This document shows positions 15,952-24,378 of a DNA stretch of 48,291 nt, piece by piece; position 1 is the first letter of the stretch, and each line of letters starts with the position of its first letter. The position numbers and the translations under genes are program-made. The stretch is from Desulfurococcaceae archaeon (lineage in GTDB: Archaea > Thermoproteota > Thermoprotei_A > Sulfolobales > Ignisphaeraceae). The DNA lies in the NCBI GenBank assembly GCA_020832925.1, contig JAJHRF010000010.1, forward strand, positions 1-48,291, written 5' to 3'. Under the pieces are notes generated by a model. It was given only the letters and a program-made list of their open reading frames with translations, was not told the DNA's origin and ran no database searches.

Positions 15952-17280
15952 ATGTTTTGGCTTAGCAGGTATTCACAATACGCTATGGTTGTGCCTAGAC
16001 AGGTTATGCCAACTTATATGCTATTCACAACAGTAGTTACAAGTATTTGTTCAGCTAATTTAGCTCTTTTATCTCAATACATTGGTGCTGAAATGTATAA
16101 AGAATGGCTTGATATGTTTAAGAAAATGCTGTTGTTATCGCTACTAGGAGGAGTTACTACAGGTGTTATGCTATACACATTATCTCCGTATATCTTTGCA
16201 TATTTTGTTCGAGCTCCTCCAGAGATTATCGCAGATGTTATAGGTTACGCAAACGTAATGTTATTCGATATTGTTGTTCAAAGTGTTAATCTTTCGTTTG
16301 CAACTCTTCTACAATCAATGGGGGATACTAGGAGTGTTGCTGTTTCTCAGATAGCAGGGAGCTTAGCTAATGTTGTGCTGGACCCACTGTTTATCAATGG
16401 TCTTGGTATGCTCCCAGCTATGGGTGCTATAGGTGCAGCTATAGCTACAGTATTGAGTAAGTTTGTAAGTATATCTACAATGGTTTTCAGAATATCTTCG
16501 AAATACCATTGGGTAAAGATAGGGTTTGGAAATATCGTTGATCGCGATTACCTATCGAAGATCTTAAGGATAGCCACTCCATTACTAGTTATGGGTATAT
16601 CTAACGGTTTTGCATTTAATCTACAGAATAGACTTGTAAATACGTTCGGAGTATTAGTTTCTACAGCATTTTCACTAGGATTTACGTTATTCGAGTTAGC
16701 TAATACAACTCTCTGGGGGTTAACCGAATCTATAGCTGTAATGGTTGGTCAAAATCTTGGAGCGGGTAATATAGATAGGTCGAAGGTTATAGCTAGAAGA
16801 ACTGCTTTATTCATATTTTCAACAGTTGCTTTATCCTCTATATTCATATACTTCGCAAGGAACCCTATCGCAATGATATTTTTAACAGGTCAAGGGGTTA
16901 GCCAAAGCGATTTAGTGAAAATATATGAAGAGTTTGACAAATTCATAACTTATACAATATGGACCCTAGCCTTCTTTGCATTAACGTTCTCAGCCATGTC
17001 TGTTGGTAGAGGTTCTGGTAACACATTGATACCCACGATAATAAATATTGTTAGGCTCTGGGGTTTTAGAATAGGTCTTGGATATCTATTAGCTCTACAA
17101 ATAGGTTTCGGTACTCTGGGTATATACATAGCATTTGCTTTAAGCAACGTAGTGGGAGGTATAATGTCTATTGCATGGATATTAAAAGGATCCTGGGCTA
17201 AACCTGTAATAAAAACACCTATACCTATAACAGCACATGAAATAGGTAAAGCAAAGAAGCTTGTAGATACCTCGAGATAG
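15952..17280 (+). CDS. MATE family efflux transporter; true start upstream and unclear
   Basis: Cation-coupled multidrug/toxin exporter with about twelve helices; 442 residues from the first ATG. MATE features include QSMGDTRSVAVSQIAGSLAN in the first half and VGQNLGAGNIDRSK in the second. The ATG at 15952 falls inside the first conserved helix. In the same frame the upstream codons from about 15841 read YREEILNGPIISTFLRLGVP and then VVQDLYLLVDMFW, the normal MATE N-terminus. The frame is open back to 15817 (TGA at 15814) but has no ATG, GTG or TTG before 15952. A non-standard start (for example ATA at 15841), a frameshift or a sequence error must be involved. Confidence 0.8.
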   Translation: MFWLSRYSQYAMVVPRQVMPTYMLFTTVVTSICSANLALLSQYIGAEMYKEWLDMFKKMLLLSLLGGVTTGVMLYTLSPYIFAYFVRAPPEIIADVIGYANVMLFDIVVQSVNLSFATLLQSMGDTRSVAVSQIAGSLANVVLDPLFINGLGMLPAMGAIGAAIATVLSKFVSISTMVFRISSKYHWVKIGFGNIVDRDYLSKILRIATPLLVMGISNGFAFNLQNRLVNTFGVLVSTAFSLGFTLFELANTTLWGLTESIAVMVGQNLGAGNIDRSKVIARRTALFIFSTVALSSIFIYFARNPIAMIFLTGQGVSQSDLVKIYEEFDKFITYTIWTLAFFALTFSAMSVGRGSGNTLIPTIINIVRLWGFRIGLGYLLALQIGFGTLGIYIAFALSNVVGGIMSIAWILKGSWAKPVIKTPIPITAHEIGKAKKLVDTSR

Positions 17281-17341
17281 CTTCGATTTAACATAAGAAA
17301 ACTTTTAAACCACGAAATGAAGATACTTACTGCATATCGTT

Positions 17342-18334
17342 GTGGAATCTATGGATAGTTCCGAATCTCAAGACGAGTCTTCGCATCATAATAAAGATTT
17401 GCTGTTATTCAGGAGAGCAAGATTAAGAGATGTAGATTCGATAGCCAAGATCTATAGCAGTAGTATAGAGTATCTAGATCCCGAGAGCAGGGATTGGATT
17501 GAAAGTATTGTTAAGAAGAAGAGTAGAAGATTAAGAATCTACGTTGCTTCTATTGAAGATGAAGTAGCTGGGTTTATCATAGTGTACAAGAAGAGAGATA
17601 AGGCTTATATCGATGCGTTTGCAGTCGATCCGAGGTTTAGAGGGAGAGGTATAGGTCAAGAACTTCTAAATTATGTTGAAACAGTATTGGCATCTGAAGG
17701 TGTTGAAAAAGTATATCTAAGTGTTAAAAACCATAACAATAAAGCACTAGGACTATATATAAAGAACGGCTACAGAATTACTAATGTAGTACTTATATTA
17801 AGGTCTCTATCTAGAGATATCGAAACAGACATTCTTAAGGTTGACAACATCACGATACGTCTCGATAACATTAAGAGGTATTCCTTCCCAAGAACAAAAC
17901 TTTTGGATACAACGATGTGGAGTAACTTTACATGGGATGTGGATGAGTATATCTATAGAGTAAGCAAAGAGGATGCCATAGCTCTAGCTGTGTATAAAGG
18001 TAGAAGATTACTAGGTGTTGCAAGGATATTCTTTGAACAGAACGAAGTATTTGTAGAAAGATTAGCTCTCTCATTCTATAGACCTACAGAATCCTTAAAA
18101 ATAGTTGTATATGCATTAAAAACAAGAGTTGTATCCCAACCTACAACAGCTATAACTATACCTGTAGACTCATCAAAATCAGCATTACTTAGAACTCTTA
18201 TACAACTAGGGTTCAAGGTTATCGATAGCGAGTATATTCTCCAAAAAGAGCTCATAAAATTAAGATACGGCGTTGACCAAGGTAACGTAGCCAACGTGCA
18301 ACATCTTCATGCTGTAAAGAATACAGAATTCTAA
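17342..18334 (+). CDS. GNAT acetyltransferase with C-terminal extra domain
   Basis: 330 residues. The N-terminal half (about 20-165) is a GNAT fold: LRDVDSIAKIYSSS, strand DEVAGFIIVYKK, the acetyl-CoA loop FAVDPRFRGRGIGQELL and the closing YLSVKNHNNKALGLYIKNGY, as in RimI-type N-acetyltransferases. The C-terminal half (about 170-320) looks like a second, diverged GNAT-type fold (EDAIALAVYKGRRLLGVARIFF), but the Q/R-x-x-G-x-G/A loop is missing there. The substrate is unknown. Start is GTG at 17342 or ATG at 17351; a TATA-like ACTTTTAAAC near 17300 suggests a short-leader transcript. Confidence 0.8.
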   Translation: MESMDSSESQDESSHHNKDLLLFRRARLRDVDSIAKIYSSSIEYLDPESRDWIESIVKKKSRRLRIYVASIEDEVAGFIIVYKKRDKAYIDAFAVDPRFRGRGIGQELLNYVETVLASEGVEKVYLSVKNHNNKALGLYIKNGYRITNVVLILRSLSRDIETDILKVDNITIRLDNIKRYSFPRTKLLDTTMWSNFTWDVDEYIYRVSKEDAIALAVYKGRRLLGVARIFFEQNEVFVERLALSFYRPTESLKIVVYALKTRVVSQPTTAITIPVDSSKSALLRTLIQLGFKVIDSEYILQKELIKLRYGVDQGNVANVQHLHAVKNTEF

Positions 18335-18397
18335 CCGGTGATGCAAAGTCTTAAAAACTTATTAATATGAATACTGATGATTACTAAGGGTATCTCT

Positions 18398-18538
18398 ATG
18401 TCTATTGAAAAGAAGTGTATAGAGATATGCGATGACGTTATCGATTGTAGTGTTTGTGTAGACGATGAATGTGAAAAAGTATGTAGCGAGTTAGAGGATA
18501 AATGCTTAAGCATATGCGTTGAAACATTAGGAGAATAA
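18398..18538 (+). CDS. Small acidic cysteine-rich protein, 46 residues
   Basis: A short gene with eight cysteines at positions 7, 11, 17, 20, 25, 29, 36 and 40. They form CX3C, CX2C, CX3C and CX3C pairs separated by 5, 4 and 6 residues. The protein starts MSIEKKCIEICDDV and ends CLSICVETLGE; about 14 Asp/Glu against 4 Lys make it strongly acidic. It has no signal peptide or membrane segment. AAGGG ten bases before the ATG supports this start; an in-frame ATG at 18377 would add seven residues. Regular cysteine spacing over a helix-like pattern suggests metal or cluster binding, or a disulfide-stapled helical hairpin. I do not know a matching family. Neighbours are a GNAT enzyme upstream and an sRNA plus the Fe-S helicase XPD downstream. 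Confidence 0.7.
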   Translation: MSIEKKCIEICDDVIDCSVCVDDECEKVCSELEDKCLSICVETLGE

Positions 18539-18613
18539 CTATTTTGAGAACTACGGCATCTCCTATCTAGAGTATTTAAGATGCTAAAGTATACGATAAC
18601 TATAGATAGCTAG

Positions 18614-18671
18614 ATAATGATGAGGCTTTAGGCCTCTGCTGATGGATGATGTAGCCCCTACCCCCTGAACG
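18614..18671 (+). ncRNA. C/D box sRNA
   Basis: C ATGATGA (18617-18623), guide GGCTTTAGGCCTCTG, D' CTGA (18639-18642), spacer TGG, C' ATGATGT (18646-18652), guide AGCCCCTACCCC, D CTGA (18665-18668). The boxes and the 3-nt spacer are standard; only the last base of C' differs from consensus. The first guide contains the self-complementary AGGCCT. The gene lies between the Cys-rich small protein and XPD. Targets were not determined. Confidence 0.88.
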
Positions 18672-18818
18672 TCTAAATAGACCTACATATTTATCTTACC
18701 TAGTTTGGTGAAAGTATTATACACTAGGGGTGCCTAGACTATCGCAAGCGAGGACTACTTCCCTTATGAAAAACCTAGAATTGGTCAACTGGAGTTAGCA
18801 AAATATCTATCTGAAAAT

Positions 18819-20564
18819 GTGAAAGGTAATTGTGTAGCCATTGTTAAAGCCCCAACAGGTTTTGGTAAAACTGTTACAGTTCTCTACAGCATCTCTAAGA
18901 TGTTGAGAAGAGGAGTCTTCGAACGCGTTATGTATACTGTGAGAACAAGGAATGAACTAGACCCAGTTATAAAGGAATGCAAATCGCTAGATCTAGATTT
19001 TGTTGTTGTATACAGCATAAAGAGGATGTGTCCATTAGCTAGGGATTCTAATATTTCGTCTGAAGGTTTTTGGTCTATTTGTGCTGTACTTAGGCTTAGA
19101 GGTGAATGTAGATTCTATTCAGGAGTAAGCACGGTGTCAAGTTACGATGTAGTTAAAATTGTTAAAGATTCAGAAGATCATCTATCTATAGCGAAAAACT
19201 TAGCTGATAGAATTGGTGTTTGCCCATACTATACTCTTATCCGATTTGTTAACGATGTTGATGTTGCGATCCTTACCTATCCTTATATCTTCAAAGAATC
19301 TATATGGTTAGCCACGTTTAGAGACTACGATGCGTCACAAACATTGCTAGTAATTGATGAGGCGCACAATATACTGAATATAGGGAGTATCATGGGGGAG
19401 ACAATCAGTATTAAAGATCTTAAGAAAGCTATTGATGAATCTTTAGATCTATCTGCTGAAGATGTTGCCGAGAGATTGAAGAACATCTTGTACATATCTA
19501 TTAATAACGTTTCTGGGAAGGGGTATACCTATATAGGGAAGGAGAAGTTGGGTGTGGATACAGGGTTTGTAGATAAGGTTTCCAACTTAGTTTTTACAGC
19601 TATAGTTAAGGCTATGAAGAACTTTGAATATAAGTACAATATAGCTAAGCTAGATATAGCACTCTCAAGAGTTTCTAAATTCTTATCGCTGCTCGTTAAC
19701 CCCAATTACGATGTATATACATCTAAAGACTTCTACAATCAACTAGTTTTATCAGTCCTACTGACAAACTTCATCCCGCTAGAGAAAATATTTGAAAAAT
19801 TCTCTGCCGCTATATTGATGAGCGCAACACCTCCATCAGCAGAATTCCTAAAGAATGCTATTAAGATAGATAAACATGTTCTTCAAGTTGACGTAGAGGA
19901 TTTCGGTGCTCATAACTATCTAAAAGAGAATTCCGTTACTGTAATCTTTACTGGAGCTACAACAAGCTATAGATCGAGGAATAAAGCTGTTTTCAACATC
20001 TATAAGGAATTGATAGTGAGGGTATACGAAGTTGTACCTAGAGGTATCATTCTGGTTGTTTACCCAAGCTACGATGTTATGAATACTATAGCTGAAGAGT
20101 TAGCCATAGAAAACGCTATAGTGGAGAGCGGGCATACCCCATTAGATGTCCTAAATTTTGTCATTCATAAGCCTAAAGTTCTTCTCAATATAGTTGCAGG
20201 TGGAAGACTAGCTGAAGGTATAGAATTTGTTGTGAACGGTAAAAGTTTAGTTGAATCAGTTATTGTTGTCGGTATACCTTATCCGCAACCTGATGACTAT
20301 GTAGAGAAATTGAGACAGAGTATTGTTAAAGGTGGTGGAAGTTATGTTGATTACTATAGGGATATAGCTGCTGTAAGAGTTCTTCAAGCTATTGGTAGAG
20401 CTATTAGAAACGAGAATGATTATGCATTCGTTATTCTCGCGGATAGAAGGTATGTAAACCCAGAGATTTTGAAAAGACTTGGATTAAGACCTAGAGTTAT
20501 AACAAACAATATCAGTAAAATAATTCAAGTAGCTAACAACTATTTCAACCAAATAGGGATGTAG
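18819..20564 (+). CDS. xpd: XPD/Rad3-family Fe-S DNA helicase; N-terminus extends upstream
   Basis: 5'-3' superfamily 2 helicase of repair/transcription type; 581 residues from a GTG. Walker A is KAPTGFGKT near residue 10, the DEAH box is LVIDEAHNI, and motif VI is LQAIGRAIRN near the end. Four cysteines at about 71, 88, 97 and 135 (RMCPLA, ICAVL, GECRFY, GVCPYY) fit the 4Fe-4S ligands of XPD. The GTG at 18819 is only nine codons before Walker A, too close for this family. Upstream in frame the codons from about 18750 read DYFPYEKPRIGQ and LELAKYLSE, the expected N-terminus, but after the in-frame TAG at 18735 there is no ATG, GTG or TTG. ATC at 18741 or an altered 5' end must be considered. 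Confidence 0.9.
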   Translation: MKGNCVAIVKAPTGFGKTVTVLYSISKMLRRGVFERVMYTVRTRNELDPVIKECKSLDLDFVVVYSIKRMCPLARDSNISSEGFWSICAVLRLRGECRFYSGVSTVSSYDVVKIVKDSEDHLSIAKNLADRIGVCPYYTLIRFVNDVDVAILTYPYIFKESIWLATFRDYDASQTLLVIDEAHNILNIGSIMGETISIKDLKKAIDESLDLSAEDVAERLKNILYISINNVSGKGYTYIGKEKLGVDTGFVDKVSNLVFTAIVKAMKNFEYKYNIAKLDIALSRVSKFLSLLVNPNYDVYTSKDFYNQLVLSVLLTNFIPLEKIFEKFSAAILMSATPPSAEFLKNAIKIDKHVLQVDVEDFGAHNYLKENSVTVIFTGATTSYRSRNKAVFNIYKELIVRVYEVVPRGIILVVYPSYDVMNTIAEELAIENAIVESGHTPLDVLNFVIHKPKVLLNIVAGGRLAEGIEFVVNGKSLVESVIVVGIPYPQPDDYVEKLRQSIVKGGGSYVDYYRDIAAVRVLQAIGRAIRNENDYAFVILADRRYVNPEILKRLGLRPRVITNNISKIIQVANNYFNQIGM

Positions 20565-20612
20565 AAGATAGATGAAATTTAATTTAATCAAAACGAAACT
20601 GTGTATCTTAAA

Positions 20613-20894
20613 CTACCTAATCCGTGCTAACCTATACCAGTTCGCGAAGTCTTTTAATGTAGCTTTAGCATGAGGTATATATGATAAGCTATAGTTCACC
20701 GTTATAGAGGCTATGTATTTATCTATAACATCTTCTCCAGGCTCTACCTTGTTGAATCCTCACCACTCTAGAAACGCTTTAACAATTCTTAACTTTGTCT
20801 TCTTTGTACTAGCTGAATACCTGTACAATGTTTTCTCGAATTCGATAACAATGACATTTACTGGCGTAGTTAACCGTTTGTCGCCTCTACCCAA
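20613..20894 (-). pseudogene. Broken integrase-like (core-binding domain) fragment
   Basis: Minus-strand translation gives VIVIEFEKTLYRYSASTKK and LRIVKAFLEW, then TGA (20762-20760), then GFNKVEPGEDVIDKYIAS and SYIPHAKATLKDFANWYRLA before the stop at 20613. The helical pattern with 'TLYRYSASTKKTK...FLEW' and '...ATLKDFANWY' resembles the SAM-like core-binding domain of tyrosine recombinases, in which TGG to TGA has broken an FLEW-W/G step. No catalytic domain (R..HxxR..Y) follows. It overlaps the end of the small gene 20870-21028 in another frame, so both may once have been one gene. The family assignment is inference. Confidence 0.45.
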
Positions 20895-21028
20895 TCTTTA
20901 AATATTCTATTAACTAGAGTTCCAGGGTCTACACCTAGTCTCTTAGATGTCGCCAGGATCTTGAAAACGATATGTTGATCCAAGTTCGCTGGAAGGATTT
21001 CGGACATCCTCTCTATTAAGTACAACAT
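20870..21028 (-). CDS. Small hypothetical protein, 52 residues, possibly DNA-binding or a gene 5' piece
   Basis: Reads MLYLIERMSEILPANLDQH, then VFKILATSKRLGVDPGTLV and ends WVEATNG. The helix-turn-helix-like KRLGVDPGTLVNRIFKDW and the beta-like start could fit a small DNA-binding domain, but I do not recognise a family. It begins 37 bases after the M42 peptidase stop and overlaps by 25 bases the broken integrase-like fragment, so it may be the frameshifted N-terminus of that gene. Met8 (MSEILP) is an alternative start. Confidence 0.4.
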   Translation of the reverse strand: MLYLIERMSEILPANLDQHIVFKILATSKRLGVDPGTLVNRIFKDWVEATNG

Positions 21029-21064
21029 CAGCCATAGGATATATTTGAAAAATAAAGACTTATC

Positions 21065-22177
21065 CTACTTTACCTCTACACCTCTTAGGCTCTTTACCCA
21101 GTCGGTAGTTATAGATTCTACAAATCCTTTGATCAACTTGACCGTGTTTACAATATCGTTTAGATCTACTACTTCAACTGCTGAATGTAGGTACCGAGTT
21201 GGAATTGATACAACGCCTGTTGGTACTCCTTCTCTGTTTAGCTGAATTACAGATGCATCTGTTGTTCCTCCCGGTAATACTTCTAGTTGATACGGTATAT
21301 TAAGCCTTTTCGCAATCTCGATAAGTTTATCTACTATCTCTTTATGTACTATTATACCTGAAGCACTTCTACCATCAGCAATCTTTATAGCTGGTCCCTT
21401 ACCTAGAGATGCACACCATTCATGTGGAGGAGTTCCCGGTACATCGTTTGCTAATGTAACATCTATTGCTAGCCCTATATCGGGGTTTATAGCGAATGCA
21501 GCTGTTCTAGCACCTTTTAACCCTACCTCTTCCTGAACCGTAGCCACCAGGTAAACATCAACATCGCTACTCTCCACTATTTGAAAAGCTTTTACCATTG
21601 CAGCAAGTCCTACACGATCATCAAAAGCTTTCCCTGTAATCCTTGAAGTTGATAATCTGATAACATCTCTATCGAATACAACAATATCTCCTACATCTAT
21701 ACCCATACCTTTGACCTCGTCTTTAGACGAAGCTCCTACATCAACAAATAGCTCCCTAATCTCGGGTACCTGTCTAGCTTCCTCAGGTTTAGCTACATGA
21801 GGAGGTCTAAGACCTATTACACCCCTGTATACCCTACCATCCCTAGTCTTGACCAATACACGTTGAAATGCTAAAGATCTCTCATGGATACCTCCAATAG
21901 GTTGAACTCTCAAGAAACCGTTATCTTCTATATGTGTTACAAACAACCCTATCTCATCCATATGAGCAGCTAACATAAGTTTTGAGGATCCACTTCTACT
22001 ACGTTTCAAAGCTATAACATTTCCGAGAGTATCTACCCATACTTTATCAGCAGAATCCTTAACAAGGTCGATTACTATCCCCCTTACATCGTGTTCTCGA
22101 CCTGAAGGACCTATAGCTTCGCACAACCTCTTTACATAGTTAAACATCTCGTCTAGAGTTACAGACACCGACTTCAC
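21065..22177 (-). CDS. M42 family metallo-aminopeptidase (TET type)
   Basis: Cytosolic peptidase of the M42 family, whose archaeal members form twelve-subunit TET shells that trim short peptides after proteasome cleavage. 370 residues. Two-metal ligands are visible: His and Asp in MLAAHMDEIG, bridging Asp in ITGKAFDDRVG, Glu-Glu in ATVQEEVGLKG (the first being the general base), Asp in IGLAIDVTLAND, and His in SIPTRYLHSAVE. The family has often been labelled endoglucanase by mistake. Start is GTG at 22177; a TATA-like TATTTATTA on the minus strand near 22200 predicts a nearly leaderless mRNA. Confidence 0.92.
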   Translation of the reverse strand: MKSVSVTLDEMFNYVKRLCEAIGPSGREHDVRGIVIDLVKDSADKVWVDTLGNVIALKRSRSGSSKLMLAAHMDEIGLFVTHIEDNGFLRVQPIGGIHERSLAFQRVLVKTRDGRVYRGVIGLRPPHVAKPEEARQVPEIRELFVDVGASSKDEVKGMGIDVGDIVVFDRDVIRLSTSRITGKAFDDRVGLAAMVKAFQIVESSDVDVYLVATVQEEVGLKGARTAAFAINPDIGLAIDVTLANDVPGTPPHEWCASLGKGPAIKIADGRSASGIIVHKEIVDKLIEIAKRLNIPYQLEVLPGGTTDASVIQLNREGVPTGVVSIPTRYLHSAVEVVDLNDIVNTVKLIKGFVESITTDWVKSLRGVEVK

Positions 22178-22324
22178 CTAAGCACAAGAGTAAAGTAATA
22201 AATACGCTAGGGATATAAATACTATTGTTATTACCTGCATTGTGCAAGATCTCTTCAATAAATAAGGTAGTTATTGAAACCATATTAAGGTAGCCTTACA
22301 TCTACTGATGTGGAGTGAATTAGT

Positions 22325-23299
22325 ATGATTAAATTTGGGAAAGTCGTGGTTACAGGTGGAGCAGGCTTTATAGGTAGCCACTTCATTGATTACCTGGTAG
22401 AGAATAATGTTGTAGATGAAGTTATCGTTATAGATAATCTTAGTAGTGGTTCTATCAATAATATAAAGCACCATGTAGAGACGAAGAAGGTAGAACTTGT
22501 AGTTGCAGATCTCAAACAATTTGATCAGGTATGGGTTTCAAAATTTAGGGATGCTGAAGCTGTTATTCATCTAGCTGCTAATCCAGAGGTAAGAGTTTCA
22601 GCTATTGAACCTAGAATTCATTTCAATGAAAACGTTGTAGCTACATTCAATGTTTTAGAAGCCTCAAGATTAAACGATGTCGCTATCCACTTCTTCGCCT
22701 CTAGCTCTACTGTATATGGTGATGCCAAAGTTATACCTACACCAGAGACATACCCATTAGAGCCTATATCAGTATACGGCGCATCTAAAGCCGCGTGCGA
22801 AGTTCTGTATCATTCATACCATAAACTATACGGATTTAGTGTAGCAATAGCAAGATATGCAAATATAATAGGGCCTAGATCTTCTCACGGAGTGATAATT
22901 GATTTTATAAACAAGCTTAGGAAAGATTCATCGAAGCTTGAGATCTTGGGTGATGGAACTCAAAGAAAAAGCTATCTATATATTCGCGATGCAGTTGAAG
23001 CATCTTTCGCTATTCTTAAGCTAGCGAAAGAAGTTAAAGGATATCATGTATACAACGTTGGTAATGAAGATTGGATCGCTGTTAAGGATATAGCCGACAT
23101 CGTTGTAGAAGAAATGGGTTTAAGAAACGTTCAATACATATTTAAACCAGTTACACCTGATGGTAGAGGATGGCCCGGAGATGTTAAGCTGATGTTGTTA
23201 GATATTTCAAAGATTAAGAAACTCGGGTGGAGACCTTCATTTACATCAGCTCAAGCTGTGAGATCAACAGTTAAAGAAATTTTAGGAAAGAAAGGTTGA
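22325..23299 (+). CDS. galE: NAD-dependent epimerase, probable UDP-glucose 4-epimerase
   Basis: Short-chain dehydrogenase-type sugar nucleotide epimerase, 324 residues. The N-terminus has the NAD-binding VVTGGAGFIGSHF, then VIDNLSSG and VIHLAANPEVR; the catalytic pair is Ser-Thr in FFASSSTVYG and Tyr-Lys in SVYGASKAA; the sugar-nucleotide part includes GDGTQRKSYLYIRDAVEA. It faces the galT-galK pair across a short convergent gap, so UDP-galactose/UDP-glucose conversion is the natural assignment. Epimerases acting on other UDP-sugars share these motifs. Confidence 0.85.
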   Translation: MIKFGKVVVTGGAGFIGSHFIDYLVENNVVDEVIVIDNLSSGSINNIKHHVETKKVELVVADLKQFDQVWVSKFRDAEAVIHLAANPEVRVSAIEPRIHFNENVVATFNVLEASRLNDVAIHFFASSSTVYGDAKVIPTPETYPLEPISVYGASKAACEVLYHSYHKLYGFSVAIARYANIIGPRSSHGVIIDFINKLRKDSSKLEILGDGTQRKSYLYIRDAVEASFAILKLAKEVKGYHVYNVGNEDWIAVKDIADIVVEEMGLRNVQYIFKPVTPDGRGWPGDVKLMLLDISKIKKLGWRPSFTSAQAVRSTVKEILGKKG

Positions 23300-23385
23300 T
23301 TAGGTATTCCGAGCTGTATTCCTGATATCGACTATCTTCTTACATAAGTTTTGTATTCCATGCTATACAGAGCAGTTTATAGTAA

Positions 23386-24378
23386 TCACTGTTGTAATGA
23401 GCATTGCAGAATTTTTTCTCTAAGTCTTGACGCATTTTCTTCTGGTACTGCATCGTAGGTGAAGTTCCCTCCACCTGTTTCCACACCTGCTGCATACTTA
23501 AGCTTACCCTCGTCTCTAAGTATACCGTAGATCTCTATATGCATATGGTAATACCTGTAATCTCCTTTTAATGGTGCTTGGTGCAACACCATTATGTATG
23601 GTGAAGGTTTGGAGAACAAGATTTTAAGACCACATAGAACTATTTTTAACATCTTTGCTAAATCATGTATTTCTATCTCTGTTAACTGTGTAAGTAGTTG
23701 AACATGGCGTTTAGGGTATGTATGTATTTCGAATGGCCAATGGGCATAGAAAGGTAGAAAACTTACCCAGTTTTCTGTTGCGTATAACAATCTCACTCTA
23801 TCTTCTACCTCTACCTCCATTATCTTACAGAAGAGACACTCTTTATTCTCGTTCCAGAACTCTTCAGCATTCTTAAGTTCTCTCTCAATTCTTGTCGGTA
23901 TGAAAGGTGTAACATATATTTGGCTATGGGGATGCGTTAGTGAGACCCCGATTTCTTTACCCTTGTTCCTAAACCAGAGGAAGTATACAGCGTAATCTTC
24001 TTTCGATATTTCTTCTTGTTTCTCTTTAACCATGTTTATGACGTAAGCTATATCTTCTACAGGTAGATCACATATATCCTCAAGATCGTGTTGAGGTGTT
24101 TCTACAACTACGAAACATCTCCCTAATGATTTTGATGTTTTGTAGAACCTATGTTTCTGCGGTTCAGGAGGGCTATAGCTTAGCATAGGGTATCTATTCT
24201 CAAGAATAAGGGCTTTCCATCCATAGCCTGTTTCAGGAGCTCCTGGACAAAATGGGCAGAAACTTGTTGGTTGCCAAGGTCTGAAGCTGCGAATATTTGA
24301 TACCATTACCCATTCTCCTAGAGTTGGATCCCATCGCAACTCCATAACTAGCTTGGCATCCTTATTCAAGAACTTCAC
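23386..24378 (-). CDS. galT: Galactose-1-phosphate uridylyltransferase
   Basis: Leloir-pathway enzyme exchanging UMP between UDP-glucose and galactose 1-phosphate. 330 residues of the HIT superfamily. The active site is SLTHPHSQIYVTPF (His-Pro-His-x-Gln), with the second His the uridylylated nucleophile. The N-terminal zinc pair is in SFCPFCPGAPETG, with further NKECLFCKIME in mid-protein, and the WPFEIHTYPKRHV segment follows the family pattern. The ATG overlaps the galK stop by four bases (ATGA), so the two genes are translationally coupled. Confidence 0.93.
   Translation of the reverse strand: MKFLNKDAKLVMELRWDPTLGEWVMVSNIRSFRPWQPTSFCPFCPGAPETGYGWKALILENRYPMLSYSPPEPQKHRFYKTSKSLGRCFVVVETPQHDLEDICDLPVEDIAYVINMVKEKQEEISKEDYAVYFLWFRNKGKEIGVSLTHPHSQIYVTPFIPTRIERELKNAEEFWNENKECLFCKIMEVEVEDRVRLLYATENWVSFLPFYAHWPFEIHTYPKRHVQLLTQLTEIEIHDLAKMLKIVLCGLKILFSKPSPYIMVLHQAPLKGDYRYYHMHIEIYGILRDEGKLKYAAGVETGGGNFTYDAVPEENASRLREKILQCSLQQ

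Noticed and set aside
20713-20901. Plus-strand 62-codon frame
   Set aside because: The opposite strand carries the more protein-like integrase-type fragment.
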